From G963691835 sp963691835 (lineage in GTDB: Bacteria > Pseudomonadota > Alphaproteobacteria > Thalassobaculales > Thalassobaculaceae), in contig OY829383.1 in the NCBI GenBank assembly GCA_963691835.1, positions 5,270,001 through 5,334,000 of the forward strand: DNA of 64,000 nucleotides, read 5' to 3'. Under the pieces are notes generated by a model. That model was not told where the DNA came from. It did no database searches and worked only from the letters and a program-made list of their open reading frames with translations. This document shows, in pieces, positions 8,343-16,510 of this stretch (within the stretch, counting starts at the first letter, position 1; each line of letters opens with the position of its first letter). Made by a program: the position numbers and the translations under genes.

Positions 8343-9371
8343 ATGGACGGCACACAGCTCTCGGGCATCGCCGAGGGTCTCAAGACTGCATTGGGTGCCG
8401 AACGCGTAATCCTTCAGGACGCGAGCCCTCTCGCCGGTGGCGCTATTCAAGAGAACTGGGGGGTGACCGCGACGGTCGAGGGCGGCGGGCACGCCGGGAC
8501 CCATGGCCTTGTCGTGCGGACGGATGCGCCGTCCAGCCTGTCCATGAGCATCGGCAAGGACCTTGAGTTCAAGGCCATGCGGGCGGCCTTTGAAGCCGGC
8601 ATGATGGTGCCGGAGCCGCTCTACAACGAGCCGACGGGCCGTGTTCTGGGCAAACCATTCTTCGTCATGCGCCGGGCCACAGGCACCGCGAATCCGCGGA
8701 CGTTGACCAGGGACGACGCTGTCGCTGGGGACCGTGGCGCCCTGGCCAACACACTTGGACGCGAAATCGCCAAGCTCCACAGCATCAAGCCGCCCCAAGA
8801 CGGCCTGGCTGACCTGCTCGCACCGAACGGCACGCCCGTCGCCCGCCGGATCGGCGAGTTCCGGGCCCTGCTCGACGCACTGCCCGACCCGGCACCGGTC
8901 CTGGAATGGGGAACGCGGTGGCTCAGCCTGAACGAGCCGTCATCGCAAAGCGTCGCTCTTTGCCACGGCGACTATCGGACCGGGAACTATATGGTCGATG
9001 GCGGGGTGTTGACGGGGGTTCTCGACTGGGAGTTCGCCTCCTGGTCCGATCCACTGGAGGATATCGGCTGGCTTTGCGCCCGCTGTTGGCGGTTCGGGGC
9101 GGATGACAGGCCGGTCGGGGGCATCGGCCCGCGGGAAGACCTGTACGCCGGATATGAGGCGGAGGCCGGATCGCCCCTCAACTGGGATCTCGTCCCGTAT
9201 TGGGAAGTCTTGGCGACTGTGCGCTGGGCCATCATCGCGCGGCACCAGGGCCAGCGCCATCTGTCCGGCGCCCAATCCTCGCTGGAGTTGGCACTGACCG
9301 GCCGAAAAGCTGCGGAAATGGAACTGGACGTGCTGACCCAGATCCGTCGTATCGACGCTGGAGGTGCCTAG
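8343..9371 (+). CDS. APH/ACAD10-kinase-like phosphotransferase
   Basis: 342 residues of the aminoglycoside-phosphotransferase/choline-kinase fold. The catalytic Brenner motif is HGDYRTGNYMV, and the metal-binding Asp sits in GVLDWEFASWSDPLEDIGW. A degenerate ATP-binding N-lobe (LAGGAIQENWGV) precedes them. The ATG at 8343 starts 2 nt after the dehydrogenase stop; an in-frame ATG at 8328 would overlap it. Because it is coupled to an ACAD10/11-like dehydrogenase, the likely substrate is a 4-hydroxyacyl-CoA rather than an antibiotic. Its GTG-starting neighbour overlaps its last base, which supports an operon of three. Confidence 0.88.
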   Translation: MDGTQLSGIAEGLKTALGAERVILQDASPLAGGAIQENWGVTATVEGGGHAGTHGLVVRTDAPSSLSMSIGKDLEFKAMRAAFEAGMMVPEPLYNEPTGRVLGKPFFVMRRATGTANPRTLTRDDAVAGDRGALANTLGREIAKLHSIKPPQDGLADLLAPNGTPVARRIGEFRALLDALPDPAPVLEWGTRWLSLNEPSSQSVALCHGDYRTGNYMVDGGVLTGVLDWEFASWSDPLEDIGWLCARCWRFGADDRPVGGIGPREDLYAGYEAEAGSPLNWDLVPYWEVLATVRWAIIARHQGQRHLSGAQSSLELALTGRKAAEMELDVLTQIRRIDAGGA

Positions 9372-9784
9372 TGTTTGACGAACCGAACGGCCAGTCGTTG
9401 CTGGAGATCGCGCGGGCAACGCTGGAGTCCGACATCATTCCGCGCCTTGAAGGCGAGCAGAAATACGCAGCTCTTATGGTAGCGTCCGCCATGTCAATCG
9501 CGGGGCGGGAGATCGGGGCGGAGCATGAGCCGACCCGCAAGATCCTGGACGCGTTCGCCGAACTCTACGGACAGGACAATGTCAGCCGGGCAGGCACCAT
9601 CGGCCCCGAACGGGTGCGGAGCCTGAACACCCATCTGGTGCAAGAGATCAGAGAGGGAGAGTACGACGACGACATGTTCGGGGCCGTGCTCGATGTCCTC
9701 ACCGAGCAGTGTCTTCAGCGCTTGAGCCTGTCAAACCCCCGGTTCCTTGAGGCGAGCGAATACTCACAGCCGCAGCCGACCTAG
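9371..9784 (+). CDS. DUF6285-type protein (third member of ACAD-APH trio)
   Basis: 137 residues from a GTG that overlaps the last base of the kinase gene stop (TAG/GTG). The protein is almost wholly helical. It has the recurring N-terminal pattern LLEIARATLESDIIPRLEG followed by KYAALMVASAMSIAGREI, as in small proteins found beside acyl-CoA dehydrogenase and APH-like kinase genes and filed as DUF6285. The function is unknown. Its strict position suggests an accessory or chaperone role for one of the two enzymes. The assignment to DUF6285 is from memory of the family pattern. Confidence 0.75.
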   Translation: MFDEPNGQSLLEIARATLESDIIPRLEGEQKYAALMVASAMSIAGREIGAEHEPTRKILDAFAELYGQDNVSRAGTIGPERVRSLNTHLVQEIREGEYDDDMFGAVLDVLTEQCLQRLSLSNPRFLEASEYSQPQPT

Positions 9785-9791
9785 AACCAAA

Positions 9792-10736
9792 TCAACCCTC
9801 GCCTTTCGGCCCGGTCATCACAAGCGTGACGGCGATGCCGACCGCCAGAAGCGCCAGATAGTCCACCAGCCCGGGCGGGATCTCAAACCAGAAGGCCGTG
9901 AACACCACCCCAAGAACCGGCACAACCAGAACGCCAACCGTGGACACGACCACGGGCAACAGCGCGACGATCTTGAAGTACGCCCAGTAACAGAACACCG
10001 ACGTCACCGTCATGTTGTAGACGACGCACAGCACCGGCAGCAGGCTCGGCTCCTCTGGAATGTTCTGCCAGTCCCAGATGATGGCAATGGGGGCTATCGG
10101 CAGCACGCCGAAAAGATGCTGCCACGCCACGACGACCGTCACCGGCATGTCGAAGCGGTAGTGCTTGACGAGTGCGGTGCCCACGCCCCAGGAGATCGCG
10201 GCCCCGGTGACAAGCAAGGGCCCCAGAAGGCCGACCGACAACGCCTGCTCATCCCCGAAGAACAGCAACGCCATGCCGATCAGCCCCATCGCCAGCGCGG
10301 TCGCCGACCGCAGGCTGAGGGAATGGCTCCATAGAATGATCCCGGTGAGCGACGCCCAGAGGGGCATGGTGTAGGCGAGAATGGCGGCCCGTCCCGAGTT
10401 CATCTCAGCGATGCCGTACAGGACCAGAATGTTCCAGATCGACATGTTGAGCATGGCCGTTACGACCATGCGCTTGACCTGCCCCTTTGGGATTCCCAAC
10501 GGCTGCTTTGCGAGCCATGCGATTGAGAACAGGCCAATGGCCCCGGAGATGGATGCGCATGTCCTGAAAACCCAAGGCGGGATCTCCGTCATGCCGATCT
10601 TCATAATCGGCCAGTTCATCCCCCAGAACACTGCGAGCAAACCCAAAAGGACCAAAGCCAGGGTCGGCACACGCCGGTTCCCGCCACTATCAGGTGACGG
10701 GATCGCTTCCGCGGCGATGGGAGGCGGACGGCTCAA
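9792..10736 (-). CDS. DMT/EamA-family transporter
   Basis: About 314 residues with ten hydrophobic segments in two five-helix EamA repeats, typical of drug/metabolite exporters (RhaT/YdcZ-like). The first helix has FWGMNWPIMKIGM, as in many EamA proteins, and the loop after TM4 has AAILAYTMPLW, the repeat's conserved helix-breaking segment. The start is uncertain: TTG at 10734-10736 gives a 22-residue polar N-terminus, and a GTG at 10668-10670 would begin right before TM1. It is convergent with the DUF6285 gene (7-bp gap). The substrate is unknown; amino acids or metabolites are usual for the family. Confidence 0.85.
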   Translation of the reverse strand: MSRPPPIAAEAIPSPDSGGNRRVPTLALVLLGLLAVFWGMNWPIMKIGMTEIPPWVFRTCASISGAIGLFSIAWLAKQPLGIPKGQVKRMVVTAMLNMSIWNILVLYGIAEMNSGRAAILAYTMPLWASLTGIILWSHSLSLRSATALAMGLIGMALLFFGDEQALSVGLLGPLLVTGAAISWGVGTALVKHYRFDMPVTVVVAWQHLFGVLPIAPIAIIWDWQNIPEEPSLLPVLCVVYNMTVTSVFCYWAYFKIVALLPVVVSTVGVLVVPVLGVVFTAFWFEIPPGLVDYLALLAVGIAVTLVMTGPKGEG

Positions 10737-10873
10737 AGACAGGTTCCGGCTGAGAGCGCGGCGCGACGCCGCGACAGGATGTCTGCCGTCGCACTTCGCA
10801 CTTGAGCCCTTTGCTTGTCCACCCCTAACATCGCGCGCAACGACAAACGCTTCTCGGAACCAGGAGGCTTTCC

Positions 10874-13204
10874 ATGGCGAAGTTCGGCATCGGCCAGTCG
10901 GTCAAGCGTGTTGAGGACTTCCGGCTGCTCACCGGCCAGGGCTTGTATACCGACGACATCGCCGCCGAGGGTGCGGCCCGCGCGTTTATCCTGCGCTCGC
11001 CCTATGCGCATGCGAAGATCAAGTCGGTTGATACCTCGGCGGCGGCGGGCATGCCCGGCGTGCTTCTGGTGCTGACCGGCGCCGACATCGAGGCGGACGG
11101 CATTGGTCCGCTCCAAAGCTTGCCGCCGGTCACGAACCGGGACGGCACGGACCGCGCGAACACCCCGCGCCCCGTGATTGAGACCGATACGGTTCGCCAT
11201 GTCGGCGTGCCCGTCGCCGCGGTGATCGCCGAGACACAGGACCAAGCCCGGGACGCGGCCGAGGCGATCGAAGTTGACTACGAGCCATTGTCCAGCACGG
11301 TCGACGCCGAGAAGGCGACCCATGACGGCGCGCCGCAGCTCTACGGCCACATCGCCAACAACGTCGCCTTCGACTGGGAGAGCGGGGACAAGGATGGCGT
11401 CGACGCGGCCCTTTCCGGGGCGGCCAAAGTCGTTGACGTGGTCATCCACAACAACCGTGTCGTCGTGAATTCGATGGAGCCGCGCGGCGCCATTGCCGAG
11501 TACGACGCCGAGACAGATCGGACCACGCTTTACAGCTCGACCCAGGGTCCGTCCTTCATCCACCCGCATGTCGCCAAGCAACTCGGCATCGATGCGGAGA
11601 AACTCCGGTGCATTACCAAGGACGTCGGGGGCGGCTTTGGGATGAAGATTTTCGTCTATCCGGAGCCAATCATTTGCGCCTGGGCCTCCCGGAAGCTGAA
11701 AAGGGCGGTCAAGTACACGCCGGAGAGGGGCGAGGCGTTCATGACCGACACCCAGGGCCGGGACAATATCTCCAAGGTCCGCGCCGCCCTGGACGCGAAC
11801 GGCGTTATGACCGGGCTTGAGGTCACGACCTTCGCCAATCTCGGCGGATACCTGTCGACCTTTGCCCCCTTCATTCCGACGGCGGCGGGCACCCACATGC
11901 TCTCCGGCGTCTACGCGGTCCCGAAGATCTACGTGAACGTGAAGGGCGTCGTGACCAACACCACTCCGGTCGATGCCTACCGTGGCGCTGGACGCCCGGA
12001 GGCCGCGTATCTGATTGAGCGGGTGATGGACGTTTGCGCCGCTGAGATGGGTCTCGCACGCGAAGAAATACGGCGCAGGAACTTCATCAAACCGGAGCAG
12101 ATGCCCTACGATACGCCGCTCGGCAACGTCTACGATTCCGGTGAGTTTCAGACGCTCATGGAAGAAGCACTCGCCAACGCCAAGTGGGATAGCTTCGAGG
12201 AACGGCGCGCGGAATCAGCCAAGCGCGGTAAGCTCCGCGGCATCGGTCTCGGCTACTACATCGAGAAATGTGGTGGCGGCAGTCCCGATACGGCGGACGT
12301 CCGTTTCACCGACGATGACGAGGTGGTTATCCGTATCGGCAACCAGTCCAATGGGCAGGGCCACGAGACGGCGTACGCTCAGGTGCTCTCCAATACGCTC
12401 GGCATCGATGGGGAGCGGATCAAGCTGATGCAGGGTGACACGGACGACTGCCCGCCGGGCATGACCGGCGGCTCTCGTGCTCTTCCGGTGGGCGGTGCAG
12501 CGGTGCTCGCTGCCGGTCAGCAGATCATTGAGCGGGGCAAGAAGGTCGCCGCCAACGTGCTGGAAGCGGCCGTCGAGGACATTGAGTTCGACGATGGCGA
12601 TGCGACTTTCCGCGTCGCAGGCACGGACCGGTCCATGGGCCTGTTCGATGTCCGGCGCGCCTCGCTCGAAGAAAAGAACCTGCCCGAAGGGCTGGAGCCG
12701 GGCCTGGATGAGACCCATGAGCGCCAACCGGATGCGGCCACCTTCCCGAACGGCTGCCATGTCTGCGAGATCGAAGTCGAGCCGGATACCGGTGAGATAG
12801 AGTTCTTGGGCTACTGGATCGTCGACGACTTCGGCGACACCATCAATCCGATGATGCTTGCCGGTCAGGTGCATGGCGGTATCGCCCAAGGTGTGGGCCA
12901 GGCGCTGTATGAGCACACGGTCTATGACGAAGACTCGGGTCAGCTCGTGACCGGCTCCTTCATGGACTACACCATGCCGCGTGCCGATCATGTGCCGATG
13001 TTCGACTTCCAGGTCCACAACGTGCGCTGCACGACCAATCCGCTCGGCGTGAAGGGCTCCGGCGAGGCGGGGGCCATCGGCGCGCCGCCGGCCGTCATCT
13101 CCGCCCTCTCGGACGCGCTGGGCATCGTGCACGTCGACATGCCGGCCACGCCGGAGAAGATCTGGTCGATCGCGAATGCCGCACAAAAAGCGGCAGCCGA
13201 ATAA
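10874..13204 (+). CDS. Xanthine dehydrogenase/CoxL-family molybdopterin-binding large subunit (copy 1)
   Basis: 776 residues with the full large-subunit plan. KFGIGQSVKRVEDFRLLTG lies at the N-terminus and the Mo-cofactor segments follow. VDAYRGAGRPEAAY sits at the active-site loop position where true CO dehydrogenases have a Cys-containing loop. GQGHETAYAQ and MTGGSRALPVGG come later, and the catalytic glutamate is in VKGSGEAGAIGAPP. The ATG at 10874 has an exact AGGAGG. The AYRGAGR form marks a form-II CoxL or other aldehyde/N-heterocycle hydroxylase, not a CO oxidiser. No FAD or [2Fe-2S] subunit gene is adjacent, so electron-transfer partners must be encoded elsewhere or be absent. A terminator hairpin follows. 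Confidence 0.9.
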   Translation: MAKFGIGQSVKRVEDFRLLTGQGLYTDDIAAEGAARAFILRSPYAHAKIKSVDTSAAAGMPGVLLVLTGADIEADGIGPLQSLPPVTNRDGTDRANTPRPVIETDTVRHVGVPVAAVIAETQDQARDAAEAIEVDYEPLSSTVDAEKATHDGAPQLYGHIANNVAFDWESGDKDGVDAALSGAAKVVDVVIHNNRVVVNSMEPRGAIAEYDAETDRTTLYSSTQGPSFIHPHVAKQLGIDAEKLRCITKDVGGGFGMKIFVYPEPIICAWASRKLKRAVKYTPERGEAFMTDTQGRDNISKVRAALDANGVMTGLEVTTFANLGGYLSTFAPFIPTAAGTHMLSGVYAVPKIYVNVKGVVTNTTPVDAYRGAGRPEAAYLIERVMDVCAAEMGLAREEIRRRNFIKPEQMPYDTPLGNVYDSGEFQTLMEEALANAKWDSFEERRAESAKRGKLRGIGLGYYIEKCGGGSPDTADVRFTDDDEVVIRIGNQSNGQGHETAYAQVLSNTLGIDGERIKLMQGDTDDCPPGMTGGSRALPVGGAAVLAAGQQIIERGKKVAANVLEAAVEDIEFDDGDATFRVAGTDRSMGLFDVRRASLEEKNLPEGLEPGLDETHERQPDAATFPNGCHVCEIEVEPDTGEIEFLGYWIVDDFGDTINPMMLAGQVHGGIAQGVGQALYEHTVYDEDSGQLVTGSFMDYTMPRADHVPMFDFQVHNVRCTTNPLGVKGSGEAGAIGAPPAVISALSDALGIVHVDMPATPEKIWSIANAAQKAAAE

Positions 13205-13230
13205 ACGGCCAGCCTTTCATCCGAAATATG

Positions 13231-13268
13231 AAGGGGCGCTCCCGAGCGGGGCGCCCCTTCTTTCTTTG
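13231..13268 (+). terminator. Rho-independent terminator after the first large-subunit gene
   Basis: Nine-base inverted repeat AAGGGGCGC / GCGCCCCTT with an 11-nt loop, followed by CTTTCTTT. It lies 26 bp after the stop codon and separates this gene from the convergent unknown gene. Confidence 0.8.
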
Positions 13269-13297
13269 GCCAATGCCTCTTTGCCAAGCCTTGCGGG

Positions 13298-14032
13298 CTA
13301 ACCAGCCTCCCGCATTCGCGCTAGCTCGGCTTCTCTCTGACGTTCCGGAAGCAGCATGATGCGCATGCCCTTTTCCTCGTCATCAAGTTTCTCGATGTCT
13401 TCGGGCTGCATCGAGGCGGCCATGATTCGCTGCTCTTTCTCGTATTCCTTAGCGGCCCCCTCCAGGGCGAACCGGCGGGATGTCAGCTCCGTCACCTGGG
13501 CGACCGATCTCTCATGCTGAGACTCGATGCTGCGCTGTTTCAGCTCGAGATAGATGCGCTGGTCGGGCAGCACTTCCATGAGAGCGGGGACAACAGAACG
13601 CTCATAGTGTTCGTCCGCATCCACTCTTGATTGTGACTTAATACCCAAAAGGTTCATCCCTAGGGGATTTCCCAACCGATAGGAACCCAACCGAACCACT
13701 TCCATCACGTACTCGGGCGGATAAGAACGGCAAAGATCGTTCACGACCGTCATCGCCTTGCGCGGCGAGGAATAGGTTCCGGCCAGCACCCGGTAGACTG
13801 CATCCAGCTTGAAAGAGTGGCGGTTCAGGAACGTCATCTCCGCCTCGTATTCCTGGCGAAGCTTCCTCTGTTCCTTCAAGACCTTGTCGGTCCGGGCAAT
13901 CTCCATCAGGACCATGTCGACAAGGACGCCGAACGCGCGGAAACGCGTGATCATGTCCTTCATCGCCTTCGTCTCGCGCGCCGCTTCGACGATGCTGTCC
14001 GGCAGAGCCGCCGCTTTGTTGTCGTCCGCCAT
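13298..14032 (-). CDS. Unknown protein, mostly helical
   Basis: 244 residues from the ATG at 14030-14032. I recognise no family. The sequence is highly charged and predicted helical, with two long stretches likely to form coiled coils: about residues 45-70 (KVLKEQRKLRQEYEAEM) and about 170-240 (many Glu/Arg/Lys heptads). A middle segment, CRSYPPEYVMEVVRLGSYRLG, looks like a folded core. There is no signal peptide or membrane segment. It stands between two molybdenum-hydroxylase large subunits but reads in the opposite direction, so co-function is not implied. A stray gene or a cytoplasmic structural protein are both possible. Confidence 0.6.
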   Translation of the reverse strand: MADDNKAAALPDSIVEAARETKAMKDMITRFRAFGVLVDMVLMEIARTDKVLKEQRKLRQEYEAEMTFLNRHSFKLDAVYRVLAGTYSSPRKAMTVVNDLCRSYPPEYVMEVVRLGSYRLGNPLGMNLLGIKSQSRVDADEHYERSVVPALMEVLPDQRIYLELKQRSIESQHERSVAQVTELTSRRFALEGAAKEYEKEQRIMAASMQPEDIEKLDDEEKGMRIMLLPERQREAELARMREAG

Positions 14033-14149
14033 GGTGAAGCCCAATTACCGATCGGGTAGTCCTATGAAAAATACGGCGCTGCCCACCGAACGCAAGATTC
14101 CCTGGAACGATCCCGCACCCGCATGCGAGGCTTGGTTCGCCTTCGATTA

Positions 14150-16468
14150 ATGCGGACCACATCAATGCTTCGACGCGAGGATTCCAGGCTCCTGACGGGA
14201 GCCGGCCAGTTCATTGACGACCAACGCCCGGACGACACCCTTTATGGGGTCATCCTCCGCTCTCCCATTGCCCACGCAACCCTCACGAAACTGGACACGG
14301 CCGACGCCCTGCAGATGCCCGGGGTGTTGGCCATTCTGACCGCCGAAGACCTCGATAAGGCTGGCGTTCAGCCACTGGCGAGCCGAATGCCGGTGACTGG
14401 CGACGACGGCCAACCGATGCGGGAGCCGACGCGGCCAGTGTTGGCGGACAAGGCACTCAAGTATGTCGGCCAACCCATCGCTTTTGTTGTCGCGAAGACC
14501 GAGTTCGAAGCCATGGACGCCCTCGAAGCGATCGAACTGGATTACGATCCGCTTTCGGTCATCGCAGACGTGGACGACGCCGTTGCAGAGAACGCCACAC
14601 GGATTTGGCCGGATATCCCCGAAAACACCGCCTTCACTTGGCGGAAAGGCAACGGAGACGCCGTTAACGCGGCCATCGCCAGCGCCGCCCATGTTTTCGA
14701 GCTGAGGGTCGACCACCCCCGTCTTGCGATCTCTCCTGTCGAGACGCGGGGCGCGATCGGTCAATACGACACCGCGTCGAACAGGTACACACTGGAGACG
14801 CCCAGCCAAGGCGTCGTGTCTCTCCGGGCGGCGATGGCGGACACACTCGGCGTCGCGACAGACGAGATCCGAGTGGTGACCAAGGATGTCGGCGGCAGTT
14901 TTGCCGTGAAGATCTGGCCCTACCCGGAGCATGTGCTCTGTCTTGTGGCCGCGCGCCTGACCGGGAAATCCGTGAAATGGATCTCCAGCCGGACGGAAGC
15001 ATTCATCTCCGATGCCCATGGCCGCGGACGGCGGGATACCGCCACGCTGGCACTCGACGAGTCGGGCAAGATGGTCGCCTTCCGGATCGATGCCTTGGCC
15101 GATATGGGCGCCTTCCTTAATGCGGTCGCCCCCTCGATCGTCACGGCGGGCGCGGTTCGGGTCTTCGGCCACAACTACAACATCCCGGCGATGGAGTACC
15201 GGGTCCGGGCGGTCTACACGAATGCCCCCACGACGGACGCCTATCGTGGCGCCGGTAAACCTGAGTCCGTCGGCACGCTTGAGCGTTTGCTGGACGTTGC
15301 CGCCCGGCGTTTGGGGATGGATCGCATTGAGCTCCGGCGGAAGAACCTGATCCAACCAGAAGACATTCCCCACAACACGCCTATGGCCGAGAGCTACGAC
15401 GGCGGCAACTTCCCGGTGGTTCTGGACGAAATCCTGAAGGCGTCCGACTGGGCCGGGTTTGAGGCTCGAAAGGCAGCTTCGGCAGACAATGGCCTCAAAC
15501 GTGGGATCGGCCTCGGCTTTCACATGCACGCGACCGGCGGGTCAATCGCGGAACGCAGCAAAGTGGAGCTTCTGCCGGAAGGAATTGTGAGGGTCAGAAC
15601 CGGTACCCAGGACTCGGGACAAGGCCATCAGACGGCACTCGCCCAGGTGGCGGCGGAGGCGCTCGGGCTCGGCCCCGAGAAAGTGATCGTCGAGCAAGGC
15701 GACAGCGATGTGCTGGCCGTCGGTGGGGGAACCGGTGGATCGAACCTGCTGCCCATTGCCGCCAATACCGTGCACCGGGCGACCCTTCAGATGATCGAGA
15801 ACGCCCGGTCGATGGCGGGACAGTTGCTGGAAGCGGCGACCGAGGACATCGAGTACGAGGCGGGCACCATGACCGTTGCCGGTACCGACCGACGCCTCTC
15901 TCTCGCGGAGTTGGCGGCGCGGCTGCCCGAGATCCCGGCGGACGCCCGGCTGCCTGGCCAGGAGGCGGGATGCGTCGGAGAACTCGATTTTGAGGGTCTC
16001 CACTCAACCTTTCCAAACGGCTGCTACGTCGCAGAGGCTGAAGTCGACCCAGAGACAGGCGTGGTCACTCTCGACCGGTTCGTCGCCGTCGACGATCTCG
16101 GTCGGATCCTCAACGAGCCCATGGCGCGGGGTCAGCTTCTCGGCGGGATCGGGCAAGCCATCGGCGAGTGTCTGATGGAGACGGCCGACGTCGACCGGGA
16201 GTCCGGCCAACCCATCTCGGGCTCGCTGATGGACTACGCCCTGCCGCGGGCATATGACATGCCGGCTTTCTCGATGTCCTGGTCGAACACCGACAGCCCG
16301 AACAGCATTCTGGGCGTAAAGGGTGCCGGGGAGGTTTCCTCGATCGGCGCCCCCGGGGCGATCACGAACGCCGTCCTGGACGCCCTGGCGGATGACGGGA
16401 TCGAGCATCTGGACATCCCTTTGACCCCCCAGAAAATCTGGTCCGCCCTCAACACGAAGGAAGGCTGA
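14150..16468 (+). CDS. Xanthine dehydrogenase/CoxL-family molybdopterin-binding large subunit (copy 2)
   Basis: About 772 residues. It has the large-subunit order: RREDSRLLTGAGQFIDD at the N-terminus, KDVGGSFAVKIWPYPEH, the active-site loop TDAYRGAGKPESVG, GQGHQTALAQVAAEALG, GGGTGGSNLLPIA, and the catalytic Glu in VKGAGEVSSIGAPGA. I chose the ATG at 14150 because it leaves an N-terminus close in length to the family; ATGs at 14123 and 14165 are in frame. It is the first of five co-directional genes (ThDP enzyme, SDR, esterase, aldolase). As with the first copy, no small or medium subunits are present. It most likely hydroxylates an aldehyde or heterocycle feeding the downstream enzymes (inference). 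Confidence 0.88.
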   Translation: MRTTSMLRREDSRLLTGAGQFIDDQRPDDTLYGVILRSPIAHATLTKLDTADALQMPGVLAILTAEDLDKAGVQPLASRMPVTGDDGQPMREPTRPVLADKALKYVGQPIAFVVAKTEFEAMDALEAIELDYDPLSVIADVDDAVAENATRIWPDIPENTAFTWRKGNGDAVNAAIASAAHVFELRVDHPRLAISPVETRGAIGQYDTASNRYTLETPSQGVVSLRAAMADTLGVATDEIRVVTKDVGGSFAVKIWPYPEHVLCLVAARLTGKSVKWISSRTEAFISDAHGRGRRDTATLALDESGKMVAFRIDALADMGAFLNAVAPSIVTAGAVRVFGHNYNIPAMEYRVRAVYTNAPTTDAYRGAGKPESVGTLERLLDVAARRLGMDRIELRRKNLIQPEDIPHNTPMAESYDGGNFPVVLDEILKASDWAGFEARKAASADNGLKRGIGLGFHMHATGGSIAERSKVELLPEGIVRVRTGTQDSGQGHQTALAQVAAEALGLGPEKVIVEQGDSDVLAVGGGTGGSNLLPIAANTVHRATLQMIENARSMAGQLLEAATEDIEYEAGTMTVAGTDRRLSLAELAARLPEIPADARLPGQEAGCVGELDFEGLHSTFPNGCYVAEAEVDPETGVVTLDRFVAVDDLGRILNEPMARGQLLGGIGQAIGECLMETADVDRESGQPISGSLMDYALPRAYDMPAFSMSWSNTDSPNSILGVKGAGEVSSIGAPGAITNAVLDALADDGIEHLDIPLTPQKIWSALNTKEG

Positions 16469-16510
16469 CTGAGAGCCTTCCCGACACAGCCACAGAAAGG
16501 AACCTCGATC

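Noticed and set aside
14162..15529. 455-codon minus-strand frame inside the second molybdenum subunit gene
   Set aside because: Antisense to a gene with all family motifs; the composition is that of a shadow frame.
10874..16468. CO dehydrogenase identity for the two large subunits
   Set aside because: The active-site loop is AYRGAG(R/K), not the Cys-containing CoxL form I loop, and the other cox genes are absent.
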